The translations under genes and the position numbers were made by a program. Below, piece after piece: positions 1 through 7,662 of a DNA stretch of 23,805 nucleotides. The first letter of the stretch is position 1, and the number at the start of each line of letters is the position of its first letter. The notes below the pieces were generated by a model. The model worked only from the letters and a program-made list of their open reading frames with translations. It was not told the origin of the DNA and searched no databases. The stretch comes from JANNVZ01 sp031418455 (GTDB taxonomy: Bacteria; Bacteroidota; Bacteroidia; Flavobacteriales_D; Sanyastnellaceae), in contig JANOXJ010000125.1 of NCBI GenBank assembly GCA_031418455.1, positions 1-23,805 on the forward strand. The letters run 5' to 3'.

Positions 1-1218
1 GATGAAAACCCGGGAAAATTCTCTTATACCAACACACCTAAAATAGAAAAACAGCGCTGCTGTTGGATTACCTATACCAACCAAACAGTGCACGATATTC
101 TGGCTACCGGCTTTGAGCAGTCGCCCATGTTTGCCGGACGCATACAGGGCGTTGGGCCTCGCTACTGCCCAAGTATTGAAGATAAAATCACACGATTCGC
201 AGATAAAAATCAACACCAGCTTTTTGTAGAGCCTGAAGGTTGGAATACGGTAGAAATTTATGTAAACGGATTCTCTACATCACTGCCGGAAGATGTTCAG
301 TACAAAGCGCTGCAGCAAATTCCCGGTTTCGAAAATGCGCGCATGTTTCGTCCGGGCTACGCTATAGAGTACGACTATTTTCCGCCTGAGCAATTAAAGC
401 ACACGCTTGAAACAAAAGAAATAAATGGCTTGTACATGGCCGGTCAAATAAACGGCACAACGGGTTATGAGGAAGCTGCTTGCCAAGGCCAAATGGCAGG
501 AATAAATGCTGCCCTTGGCGTTCAAGACAAAGACCCATTTGTGTTGCTTCGCAACCAAGCATACATCGGTGTGCTCATAGACGATCTTATTACCAAGGGC
601 ACCGAAGAGCCTTACCGCATGTTTACCAGCCGAGCGGAATACCGCACGCTATTGCGTCAAGACAATGCTGATGAGCGCCTCACTTCCCTATCGCACGCTA
701 TTGGTTTGGCATCTGACGATAGACTCAGAAACATAGAAGACAAACTAAAAGGCAAAGAAGAGCTCCTAAAATTTGTAAATAACCTCAGTGTGACACCTGA
801 AGAGGTGAATGAATACCTTGAAAATTGCAATAGCGCCCCATTAGCTCAAAAAGTTAAGCTTGCGGGTATATTGGGCAGGCCCAACGTCACTTTACAAGAA
901 ATTAGCCCACTACTGCCAGCCGTGTCTGAAAAGACCGCTACGCTTGGTCCGCAGGCCGATGAAATAGTGGAACAAGTGGAAATTGACATCAAATACAGTG
1001 GTTATTTGGCTAAAGAGCGTGACATGGCAGATAAAATTACGCGTCTCGATTATGTGCGATTGCCCATTCATTTCGACTACCACCAATTGAACAGCTTAAG
1101 CACAGAAGCCAGAATGAAGTTGAGCAAAATAAGACCAGAAACCCTTGGTCAGGCATCTCGCATTTCTGGAGTAAATCCAAGCGATATATCAGTCCTCATG
1201 GTACACTTAGGCCGTTAA
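1..1218 (+). CDS. mnmG: MnmG (GidA), tRNA U34 carboxymethylaminomethyl modification enzyme, 5'-truncated
   Basis: This is the C-terminal part of the FAD-dependent enzyme that, with MnmE, installs the cmnm5 group on wobble uridine 34 of certain tRNAs. The frame is open from base 1, so the gene starts outside the window; the GTG at 88 is an internal Val codon. The 405 residues seen are about two thirds of a usual 620-residue MnmG. Visible signatures are the ITYTNQTVHDIL stretch near the left edge, AGQINGTTGYEEAACQGQ (the second GidA signature, part of the FAD site), and the PYRMFTSRAEYRTLLRQDNADERLT block. The C-terminal helical domain, which contacts MnmE and tRNA in the family, ends at a TAA at 1216-1218 and appears intact. 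A strong intrinsic terminator follows. mnmG often sits close to the chromosome origin, which matters for the parS-like sites downstream. Confidence 0.97.
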   Translation, partial: DENPGKFSYTNTPKIEKQRCCWITYTNQTVHDILATGFEQSPMFAGRIQGVGPRYCPSIEDKITRFADKNQHQLFVEPEGWNTVEIYVNGFSTSLPEDVQYKALQQIPGFENARMFRPGYAIEYDYFPPEQLKHTLETKEINGLYMAGQINGTTGYEEAACQGQMAGINAALGVQDKDPFVLLRNQAYIGVLIDDLITKGTEEPYRMFTSRAEYRTLLRQDNADERLTSLSHAIGLASDDRLRNIEDKLKGKEELLKFVNNLSVTPEEVNEYLENCNSAPLAQKVKLAGILGRPNVTLQEISPLLPAVSEKTATLGPQADEIVEQVEIDIKYSGYLAKERDMADKITRLDYVRLPIHFDYHQLNSLSTEARMKLSKIRPETLGQASRISGVNPSDISVLMVHLGR

Positions 1219-1281
1219 TATTCGCACTTCACATCGTTTTATTGGATATCTCTAACTGTCGCTTTATGACAGCAAACGCAT

Positions 1282-1302
1282 CGTTTTATTGCGTATAAAA
1301 CG
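1282..1302 (+). repeat. Perfect 8-bp hairpin in the mnmG 3' region
   Basis: CGTTTTAT, a 5-nt loop TGCGT, then ATAAAACG form a perfect stem. The left arm lies in the second copy of a 13-bp direct repeat CATCGTTTTATTG (1232-1244 and 1279-1291). It lies between the mnmG stop and the GC-rich terminator. It could be a 3'-UTR structure or a protein site; no role is known. Confidence 0.4.
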
Positions 1303-1342
1303 GTTAAACATCGCTATTGCCTTATTAATCAAAACTTCCAAT

Positions 1343-1367
1343 GAGCCCTTTATGGGCTCTTTTTTTT
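1343..1367 (+). terminator. Intrinsic terminator of mnmG
   Basis: GAGCCC, loop TTTAT, GGGCTC, then eight T residues. The 6-bp GC-rich stem and T-tract make a textbook rho-independent terminator about 125 bp after the mnmG stop. Confidence 0.88.
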
Positions 1368-1531
1368 CCTGCGTTCTTCCACAAACTCATTTCCGGGAAG
1401 CAAACATGGTCAAAGCGCATTTCCTCAAGAGAATGCAAAATGAGCATTTTCACGATTCTCTTCGGCATTTTAAATTCAATTTCAATATATTAACTCATAA
1501 TAAAAATAAAAATCAAATCACTTTACCAAAA

Positions 1532-1549
1532 ATGTTCCACATGAAACAT
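1532..1549. promoter_or_regulatory. parS-like ParB-binding site, copy 1
   Basis: ATGTTCCACATGAAACAT is a near-palindrome. Its 16-bp core TGTTCCACATGAAACA differs from the widely conserved parS consensus TGTTnCACGTGAAACA only at position 9 (A for G). An identical copy lies 126 bp downstream. parS sites cluster near the origin and often near gidA/gidB/parAB. The sequence match is seen; ParB binding is inferred, and no parB lies in the window. Confidence 0.5.
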
Positions 1550-1556
1550 AGCTAAA

Positions 1557-1565
1557 TTATCCACA
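1557..1565 (+). promoter_or_regulatory. Consensus DnaA box
   Basis: TTATCCACA is a perfect match to TTATnCACA and lies 8 bp after the first parS-like repeat. About one such match per window this size is expected by chance, so its weight comes from its position between two parS-like sites and next to an AT-rich stretch. Confidence 0.35.
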
Positions 1566-1657
1566 TTATATTTGTCACAATCTCTCAAAGTTTCATAATC
1601 ATTTCTTATTTAGCGAATCGTTCAGAAACTCATTGCTGACTCCAACAACTGCGCAAT

Positions 1658-1675
1658 ATGTTCCACATGAAACAT
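1658..1675. promoter_or_regulatory. parS-like ParB-binding site, copy 2
   Basis: This is an exact 18-bp repeat of the element at 1532-1549. Two identical 18-mers 126 bp apart in non-coding DNA indicate a conserved protein-binding site rather than chance. A ParB dimer site is the best guess; an operator for an unknown regulator is the alternative. Confidence 0.5.
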
Positions 1676-2241
1676 CAAAAATTCCTTCAGTTTACCGTGT
1701 TATATTGATTCTGCTCTTTTCTCATATTTTTCACCAAAAGAGTGTTAAATCATTATTATTTAATAATATAAACTGAAAACAATCACATCCAAATATAAAT
1801 ATGCGTCTACGCAACTAAGTAAGTATCTCCTTGCAAAAATAACCTCGACAAACGTCTCAGTACGGCAACTAGGAGCTATTGAATCGCGGTATAGGTCGGG
1901 TATTAGGTACTGATAGGAATGAAAACCATCTGAGAGGCAAAACCTAGCGTTGGTAGTCCACTGATGGCCTCATTTAATGAATCGTAGCAGTTTTAGAGAC
2001 AAGTTCCAGAGAATAGGCGAATAGGCGTTGCCTGTGGTAAGCATTTACCTATAAGACATTTAATTAAGCTCCTGCAAGCCATTCCGGGCGGCTTTAAAGC
2101 CGTAATTGGGCTATAAGTGCAGGGATTAATGGGATAATGATTACTTACTCCAAACAATTTAGAATAGTTGTGGTGGTGTTTAGTAAACACTGGTAATAAA
2201 GAACACGGCTGATTGCGCAGCATAAGCCGTTGGCAACTATA

Positions 2242-2286
2242 AAAGGCCGGCCAAACATGGTATGGAACCTTGTTTAGCTGGCCTTT
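2242..2286 (-). terminator. Long hairpin terminator for the GEVED/T9SS gene
   Basis: On the plus strand the arms are AAAGGCCGGCCAAACA (2242-2257) and TGTTTAGCTGGCCTTT (2271-2286), pairing at 15 of 16 positions including one G-T, around a 13-nt loop. Read on the minus strand the stem ends in TTTTAT just downstream of the stop at 2313, so it probably ends that transcript. Confidence 0.6.
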
Positions 2287-2312
2287 GCCGCAAATACAAT
2301 TACTCGTAGGTT

Positions 2313-3107
2313 TTATAGCTTCACAAGCGTCTGCGTTGCACTTTGATTGCCGCTAATGATTGTAATTGAATAAACACCTGTGCATAGAGCAGAAATGTCC
2401 ATTTGTAATTTGGGAGACGCCAATCTGTGCTCTATAAGGTTGCCCATCATATCCGTTATAATTAACTCACTTCCGGCACCACACGCAGCTGCATCAACAG
2501 TGATGTTATCCGCAGCCGGATTGGGAAACAGAGTGAAATCCTGATAACCAAACATTGGGTCGGATACGGCCGAATTATTTGCTACATGAATTGTAAAATC
2601 CTGAAAATTGCCATATTGGAAATCACCACATGCCCCATAACCATTGGTTCCTGCGGGACTAAAACCATCAGAACCCCAGGGACTAATCACCCTTAAGCGA
2701 TAGGTTCCTGCTGGCGTAGCCGATGGTACGGTGATGTCAAAATCGTAAGCATAAGAAGGGTCGCCACCAACGTAATCGTAATGAAGATTCTCTGAGTCGC
2801 TAAATTCAAAGTCTTGATTGAAATCTATCCAAACCGCACAACCACACCAAGAGCCAGAGGTAACGTTCATACTCATGCTTTCACCTGCGTTCAACGTGGT
2901 GCTCCATGCTGTATAATCTGAAGTGGTGCAAATAGTGCCGGCATTTGACCACACAATAGAATCAAGAGTTACAGAGGCTGTGTTCCACAAGGAACACCCA
3001 TTTGCAAAAGTAGGGTTGCAGTATTCGCCCTGAGCCAAAATTGCCGTGTTTAATGCCATCAAAGACATTACGGTAAAAAGAAATTTGCCAAGTAAAATTT
3101 TTTTCAT
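2313..3107 (-). CDS. Secreted GEVED-domain protein with T9SS type A sorting domain
   Basis: This 264-residue exported protein starts with a signal peptide (KK, hydrophobic core, cut after ALNTAILAQ at about residue 26). Residues 80-176 form a GEVED-type beta domain: CGCAVWIDFNQDFEFSDSE is the usual Asp-rich turn and GACGDFQYGNFQDFTIHV its closing strand. Residues 186-264 (FTLFPNPAADNITV ... GVYSITI ... QTLVKL) are a type A C-terminal sorting domain recognised by the type IX secretion system, so the product should cross the outer membrane and be anchored or released. GEVED domains are usually appended to proteases or adhesins; here there is no catalytic domain, so an adhesive or structural role is more likely. 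The gene stands alone, with its own hairpin terminator downstream. Confidence 0.88.
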   Translation of the reverse strand: MKKILLGKFLFTVMSLMALNTAILAQGEYCNPTFANGCSLWNTASVTLDSIVWSNAGTICTTSDYTAWSTTLNAGESMSMNVTSGSWCGCAVWIDFNQDFEFSDSENLHYDYVGGDPSYAYDFDITVPSATPAGTYRLRVISPWGSDGFSPAGTNGYGACGDFQYGNFQDFTIHVANNSAVSDPMFGYQDFTLFPNPAADNITVDAAACGAGSELIITDMMGNLIEHRLASPKLQMDISALCTGVYSITIISGNQSATQTLVKL

Positions 3108-3229
3108 GTGGAATTATTTTAAAGATTTAGTGAAACCAAAACTAACCCTACTTTAACGCGAATGGGCGAATTGAAATAAAAAAATGATGGGTTTAAACCG
3201 AAAGGTAGCAGTCGGCCATGAACCAAGCA

Positions 3230-3237
3230 TAAATTCG
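3230..3237 (+). promoter_or_regulatory. Candidate -7 box of the aldehyde dehydrogenase gene
   Basis: TAAATTCG followed by CAC lies 45 bp before the ATG at 3275 and differs from the Bacteroidota -7 consensus TAnnTTTG at one position. There is no TTTG at the expected -33 spacing. Similar TAnnTTCGC boxes precede the ABC operon and the EF-P-like gene. Confidence 0.3.
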
Positions 3238-3274
3238 CACACGAAAAAAACAACTTTAATTCAACAATAATTGC

Positions 3275-4831
3275 ATGAGCACAGCAACCCAAACTGGAAC
3301 TAACATAGAGCCTGTTTTAACCAAATTAGGTCTTAAAAAACACAATGAAGGGACCAGCACAGGCCGTCACTTCTTTGGCAGCGGAAGCGCATTAGATAGC
3401 CTATCGCCCGTGGATGGTCAACTAATAGGCAGCGTAACCACTACTACAAAAGAAGACTATGAGGTAGTAATAGCTGCGGCCAACGCAGCTTTTAAATCCT
3501 GGCGACAAATGCCTGCCCCTAAGCGTGGCGAAATTGTTAGACAGTTTGGCGACAAGTTGAGAAATTACAAGCAAGAATTAGGAATGCTTGTAAGTTACGA
3601 AATGGGCAAATCACTGCAAGAAGGATTGGGAGAGGTGCAGGAAATGATTGACATATGCGATTTTGCAGTAGGCCTTTCGCGCCAATTATATGGCTTAAGC
3701 ATGCACAGCGAACGCCCTGCACACCGTATGTATGAGCAGTGGCATCCACTAGGTGCTGTAGGTATAATTTCAGCATTTAACTTTCCTGTGGCTGTATGGG
3801 CTTGGAACAGTGCGCTAGCATGGATATGTGGCGATGTGTGTATATGGAAAGGATCAGAAAAAACACCGTTGTGCTCTGTTGCTTGTCAAAATATTTGGAA
3901 CGAAGTAGCTGCTGAAAACGACCTTCCTGAAGGCATATCGTGCATAATCAGCGGTGATTACAAAGTAGGGGAGATGATGACATTAGATACACGTGTTCCG
4001 CTTATTAGCGCAACAGGTAGTACACGCATGGGCCGCATAGTAGGTGCAAAAGTAGCAGAGCGCTTTGGCAAAAGCCTTCTGGAGCTTGGCGGCAACAATG
4101 CCATAATAGTAACAGAAAATGCAGACTTAGGAATGACCATAATAGGCGCTGTATTTGGAGCATGTGGAACTGCAGGCCAGCGCTGCACCACAACCCGCAG
4201 ACTTATAATTCATGAAAATGTTTACGATGAAGTTAGCAGTAAGCTTAAGGCAGCCTATGGACAACTAAAAATAGGCAACCCGTTGGACCAAAACAATCAT
4301 GTAGGACCACTGATTGATAAAGCAGCTGTGGAGATGTATCTAAAATCAATAGAGGCCGCAAAGGCCCAAGGAGGCAAAGTGTTAGTGGAAGGCGGTGTGC
4401 TTAGCGGTTCTGCTTATGAGAGCGGCTGTTATGTAAAACCTTGCATTATTGAAGTAAAAGACTCATCACTTCCAATAGTGCAGCATGAAACATTTGCGCC
4501 TATTTTGTACATAATGAAATACTCTAACTTGGATGAGGCCATAGACATGCAAAATGGAGTGGTGCAAGGCCTGTCATCGGCTATTATGACCAACAGTTTG
4601 CGCGAAGCGGAGCGTTTCCTTTCGGTAGCCGGCAGCGACTGCGGCATAGCCAATGTGAACATTGGAACCAGCGGTGCTGAAATAGGAGGAGCATTTGGTG
4701 GTGAAAAAGAAACGGGTGGCGGACGTGAATCGGGCTCTGATGCATGGAAAAACTACATGCGCAGACAAACCAACACCATCAACTATTCTACAAGTTTACC
4801 ACTTGCACAGGGTATCAAATTCGATTTATAA
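3275..4831 (+). CDS. ALDH7-family aldehyde dehydrogenase (probable aminoadipate-semialdehyde dehydrogenase)
   Basis: This is a full-length 518-residue NAD(P)-dependent aldehyde dehydrogenase. Visible active-site parts are the oxyanion Asn169 (SAFNF), the cofactor-loop GSTRMG at 248-253, the general base Glu270 in LLELGGNNA, and nucleophile Cys304 in GTAGQRCTTTRR. The ELGGNNA and GQRCTTTRR wording is typical of the ALDH7 (antiquitin/AmaB/Pcd) branch, whose members oxidise alpha-aminoadipate semialdehyde (piperideine-6-carboxylate) in lysine breakdown. Substrate is therefore inferred from subfamily; other semialdehydes are possible. No other lysine-degradation gene is nearby, so the context adds nothing. 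The ATG at 3275 follows an A-rich leader and matches family length. It is monocistronic, convergent with the desaturase gene. Confidence 0.95.
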   Translation: MSTATQTGTNIEPVLTKLGLKKHNEGTSTGRHFFGSGSALDSLSPVDGQLIGSVTTTTKEDYEVVIAAANAAFKSWRQMPAPKRGEIVRQFGDKLRNYKQELGMLVSYEMGKSLQEGLGEVQEMIDICDFAVGLSRQLYGLSMHSERPAHRMYEQWHPLGAVGIISAFNFPVAVWAWNSALAWICGDVCIWKGSEKTPLCSVACQNIWNEVAAENDLPEGISCIISGDYKVGEMMTLDTRVPLISATGSTRMGRIVGAKVAERFGKSLLELGGNNAIIVTENADLGMTIIGAVFGACGTAGQRCTTTRRLIIHENVYDEVSSKLKAAYGQLKIGNPLDQNNHVGPLIDKAAVEMYLKSIEAAKAQGGKVLVEGGVLSGSAYESGCYVKPCIIEVKDSSLPIVQHETFAPILYIMKYSNLDEAIDMQNGVVQGLSSAIMTNSLREAERFLSVAGSDCGIANVNIGTSGAEIGGAFGGEKETGGGRESGSDAWKNYMRRQTNTINYSTSLPLAQGIKFDL

Positions 4832-4860
4832 GTAATTGGTCACAGACTCAACCAATAAAA

Positions 4861-4883
4861 GAGGCCGCACTTTGTGTGGCCTC
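4861..4883. terminator. Hairpin terminator between convergent genes
   Basis: GAGGCCGCAC, a TTT loop and GTGTGGCCTC form a 10-bp stem with one G-T pair 30 bp after the aldehyde dehydrogenase stop. The plus side lacks a T-tract; read on the minus strand the stem is followed by TTTTA. It may serve either direction. Confidence 0.6.
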
Positions 4884-4967
4884 CTGCATTTAAAACCGGT
4901 ATGTAAATTCGTTAGGAGCGCAATACAGCACTTTCATTAGGCGCAATAGCGTTGTCTGTGTCCAAAC

Positions 4968-4994
4968 AAAAAAAGAGCCCCAAAGAGCTCCTTT
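4968..4994 (-). terminator. Intrinsic terminator of the desaturase gene
   Basis: On the minus strand AAAGGAGC pairs with GCTCTTTT around an 8-nt loop, and the 3' arm runs into a seven-T tract. It lies about 35 bp after the stop codon at 5028. Confidence 0.72.
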
Positions 4995-5027
4995 TATATT
5001 CCTTTTTATAATTGATTGGGTTCTTAA

Positions 5028-6140
5028 CTACCCCATTATTTCTTCAAGGGGTGGTACACCCATCTTTTTCAAGAAATTAATATGCGATTTCAATGCCTGA
5101 GCAAATGTCTCATTCTCTAAATAAGGTACACCGTATTCTCTTGCTGTTTGCTCCACAATAGGGGCAATCTTAGGATAATGCACGTGGCATATTTTTGGAA
5201 ATAAATGATGCTCTATCTGAAAATTGAGGCCGCCCACATACCAAGAAATCCATTTGTTATTTCTGCTAAAATTGGCAGTAGTTTTTAACTGATGCACCGC
5301 CCAAGCGTTTTCAAGTTCACCATTCTCATTCGGCATTGGAAACTCAGTTTCTTCTACCGTATGTGCTAGCTGAAATACTACAGAAAGTATGATGCCGGCT
5401 ATTGCATTCATAAGCAGAAAACCAAGTAAAACCCAGTAAAACGGAACACCTGAAACCAACACTGGCAACACCAAGAACACAAAGAAATACAGAATTTTTC
5501 CGACAGAAATTTTCAAGAATAACTTCAAATTTTGCTTTGGAGTATTTCTATTTAATCCTTGTTTTTTAAAGCCCAAGTATTGTACTAAATCCTTTCCTAC
5601 TCCCCAATAAAGCGTAAGCACAGAATAAAATAAAAAAGCATAATACCACTGATGTTTGTGCGCCTTTATTTGTGGTGAGTGGGGTGAAAAACGCAGCACC
5701 TTTTGTGATGCAATGTCTTGGTCGTGTCCGGTAACATTGGTGTAGGTATGGTGCAACACGTTGTGCTGTATCTTCCAATTGAAGGCCGACCCACCTAATA
5801 AATTCAGTGTAAAACCAACTAATCTATTGATTCTCTCATCGCTTGAATATGCACCATGATTAGCATCGTGCATAACACTCATACCAATACCCGCCACAGC
5901 TAAGCCCATAAGCGCCCATAAGCCCATAGAGGCTAAAAACCCTGGGTGTAATAAAAGAATAGCAATAAAAGGTCCTATGTAAAATCCTAAAAGTATAAAA
6001 GTCTTTGCCACCATAGCGGCATTCGCATGTTGCGAAATTTTGTTCTCAGTAAAATATCCATCCACTCTTCTTCGCAACTCTCCAAAGAATTCGAGCTCTT
6101 TTCCTGTTTTAAAGCGTGGTGGTTTTATCGCGTTTGTCAT
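5028..6140 (-). CDS. Membrane fatty acid desaturase (front-end, QIEHH type)
   Basis: This 370-residue integral membrane di-iron desaturase inserts a double bond into fatty acyl chains. The three histidine boxes that hold the iron pair are present: HDANH at 91-95, HNVLHH at 126-131, and QIEHH at 308-312. Gln in place of His in the third box is typical of delta-5/delta-6 front-end desaturases. Hydrophobic segments lie at about 43-66, 69-90, 166-182, 212-228 and 233-258. There is no fused cytochrome b5 domain, so an external electron donor is needed. A cold-adaptation or membrane-fluidity role is likely; exact regiospecificity cannot be read. The gene is transcribed alone from a TATCTTTG box and ends at a clear terminator. 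Confidence 0.93.
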   Translation of the reverse strand: MTNAIKPPRFKTGKELEFFGELRRRVDGYFTENKISQHANAAMVAKTFILLGFYIGPFIAILLLHPGFLASMGLWALMGLAVAGIGMSVMHDANHGAYSSDERINRLVGFTLNLLGGSAFNWKIQHNVLHHTYTNVTGHDQDIASQKVLRFSPHSPQIKAHKHQWYYAFLFYSVLTLYWGVGKDLVQYLGFKKQGLNRNTPKQNLKLFLKISVGKILYFFVFLVLPVLVSGVPFYWVLLGFLLMNAIAGIILSVVFQLAHTVEETEFPMPNENGELENAWAVHQLKTTANFSRNNKWISWYVGGLNFQIEHHLFPKICHVHYPKIAPIVEQTAREYGVPYLENETFAQALKSHINFLKKMGVPPLEEIMG

Positions 6141-6166
6141 TCTTAAACTGTCTAAATAAACTTTGG

Positions 6167-6174
6167 CAAAGATA
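6167..6174 (-). promoter_or_regulatory. Candidate -7 box of the desaturase gene
   Basis: On the minus strand TATCTTTG is an exact match to the Bacteroidota -7 consensus TAnnTTTG, 26 bp upstream of the ATG at 6140. No TTTG is seen at the -33 spacing. Confidence 0.35.
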
Positions 6175-6224
6175 CGAATTCATGGTGAATAAATGCTTGT
6201 CATTAGATAAGCAAAATTCCAAGA

Positions 6225-7532
6225 GTGTGTATAATTAGTATAAAAGCTAGTAAACGCTCATTCCTTATTATTGCGTTTCTGCTATTTTATTACTGCGGGC
6301 TTTATACTTTGAACCTTAATTACACTCTCTATATCACTTTTGTTCTTGGACTACTGCAATTTGCATGCACTAATAACAAAACAGCACCATTAAAACCTCG
6401 CACTGGCAATTGGGAAATTGAATTTAGTGTTGCTGAACTTCACATTCCTATCAAATTATCTATTACAGATACTACCTGGAAAATCCATAACGCTTCTGAA
6501 ACAATTGAATTGGACAGCTTGGTGTGGAATGCAAACAAATTTTACGTAAAAATGCCGCTCTTCAACACCTCTATGAGTGGCGAATTGTTTGGTGATAGTC
6601 TAATAACAGGGCAGTGGACCGACCATTCGCGTGATTCGATATATACCATTCCATTCACCATAAAACCATTAAAATCAAACTACCAAACATCCGCCAGCAC
6701 GGCTCCTGTTCATTTGGTTTATGATGCCACATTCTCGCCTAACTCTGAGGAGGATAAAAGCAAAGCTCTGGGCATTTTTGACATTAATGGGAATCGAATT
6801 ACAGGAACATTTTTGACTGAAACGGGCGACTATCGTTTTCTGGAAGGATACGCCACCGACCAAAGCATTTCGCTCGGTTGTTTTGATGGAACACACCTGT
6901 TTTATTTCTGTGCTAACATAGCAGGCGATAGCTTGAAAGAAGGAAAATTCCACAGTGGTAAGCACTGGACAGAGGAGTGGTGCGGTGCGCTAAATCCAAA
7001 TGCCAAGCTGCGCGATCCCGATAGTCTTACCTTTATTAAAAACGACAACAACGAGCTGAAATTTAGAGTGCGCTCGCTTAATGGTGACAGCGTAATCTTT
7101 GATAAGAATGCCTTTGTGGGGCGTGTTTCTATTGTTCAAATTTTTGGATCGTGGTGCCCTAATTGTACTGATGAGAGCCGTTTTCTAAAGGAAATTTATT
7201 CTCAATATGGTTCTCAGGGATTGCAAATAATACCCGTAGCCTTTGAGCGCGGGTCTGATTTTGAAAGTGCCAAACACAGCGTCACTAGGCAGTTTCATGA
7301 GCTTGGTTTGAGCTACCCTCCCTATTTTGGAGGAATATCCAATAAAGGAGCTGCATCGCATGTTTTTTCTGATTTAAGCAAGGTTCTGTCTTTTCCAACT
7401 ACGGTATTTATAGACAAACAAGGCAAAGTAAGAAAGATTCATACAGGCTTTTATGGCCCCGGCACTGGCGAATATTACATGAGGCATACGGAAATGCTTC
7501 ATATGTTCGTAAAGCAACTCATCAACGAATAG
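6225..7532 (+). CDS. TlpA-like thioredoxin-fold protein, membrane-attached or lipoprotein
   Basis: The C-terminal 150 residues form a thioredoxin fold with the redox pair in SWCPNC (Cys311 and Cys314) and the cis-proline in SFPTTVFID (Pro391), as in TlpA/ResA-type periplasmic thiol reductases. Residues about 55-290 are a beta-rich domain that I do not recognise, in the place where related Bacteroidota proteins carry DUF4369-like domains. The start is uncertain. GTG at 6225 gives a charged n-region (KASKRS) plus two hydrophobic stretches; TTG at 6309 would give a signal ending in LLQFAC, a lipobox-like sequence with Cys48 as lipid site. No ATG fits. Either way the protein faces the periplasm. 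It probably reduces or shuffles disulfides. It is divergent from the desaturase and not obviously in an operon. Confidence 0.85.
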   Translation: MCIISIKASKRSFLIIAFLLFYYCGLYTLNLNYTLYITFVLGLLQFACTNNKTAPLKPRTGNWEIEFSVAELHIPIKLSITDTTWKIHNASETIELDSLVWNANKFYVKMPLFNTSMSGELFGDSLITGQWTDHSRDSIYTIPFTIKPLKSNYQTSASTAPVHLVYDATFSPNSEEDKSKALGIFDINGNRITGTFLTETGDYRFLEGYATDQSISLGCFDGTHLFYFCANIAGDSLKEGKFHSGKHWTEEWCGALNPNAKLRDPDSLTFIKNDNNELKFRVRSLNGDSVIFDKNAFVGRVSIVQIFGSWCPNCTDESRFLKEIYSQYGSQGLQIIPVAFERGSDFESAKHSVTRQFHELGLSYPPYFGGISNKGAASHVFSDLSKVLSFPTTVFIDKQGKVRKIHTGFYGPGTGEYYMRHTEMLHMFVKQLINE

Positions 7533-7625
7533 TAGTTTCAAAAAAAATTATTCGCTTGCATTTAGTCTTATTAAAGATTATATTGCGTTACTGCACGGAA
7601 AACAGATGCTAACAAAACTAATCGG

Positions 7626-7633
7626 TATCTTTA
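7626..7633 (+). promoter_or_regulatory. Candidate -7 box of the outer-membrane protein gene
   Basis: TATCTTTA matches TAnnTTTG at all but the last base and lies 37 bp before the ATG at 7663. No -33 TTTG was seen. Confidence 0.25.
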
Positions 7634-7662
7634 GTATTCCTTTAAACTAAAACATTTAAATT

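Larger units (their letters stand above)
1368..2241. other. Long intergenic region: parS-like sites, AT-rich stretch, unidentified structured block
   Basis: No convincing gene lies here. Bases 1370-1800 are AT-rich and hold two identical 18-bp near-palindromes, one DnaA box and a very AT-rich run (about 1735-1800) with the inverted repeat ATTATT/AATAAT. From about 1800 the composition becomes more balanced and the sequence contains short stems: the palindrome GGCTTTAAAGCC (2090-2101) and GTGTTTA-G-TAAACAC (2176-2190). Frames in this second part are broken by stops in all readings longer than about 75 codons. It may be a decayed gene or element, or a structured RNA. I cannot name it. Confidence 0.6.

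Noticed and set aside
1289..1555. 88-codon open frame after mnmG on the plus strand
   Set aside because: It runs through the terminator hairpin and into the first parS-like repeat, has no domain-like sequence, and its composition is that of spacer DNA.
1993..2223. 76-codon open frame on the minus strand
   Set aside because: It has many Cys, Pro and His, no recognisable domain and lies in the structured block; it could be conserved by virtue of an RNA or element on the other strand, so I did not call a gene.
2205..2240. attC-like integron recombination site (GCCGTTGGCAAC)
   Set aside because: The RRR part of the GTTRRRY core does not match, there is no paired RYYYAAC arm at a suitable distance and no integrase or cassette array.
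6226..6234. DnaA box TGTGTATAA at the start of the thioredoxin-like gene
   Set aside because: A single match with no neighbouring boxes or AT-rich region; about one is expected by chance in a window of this size.
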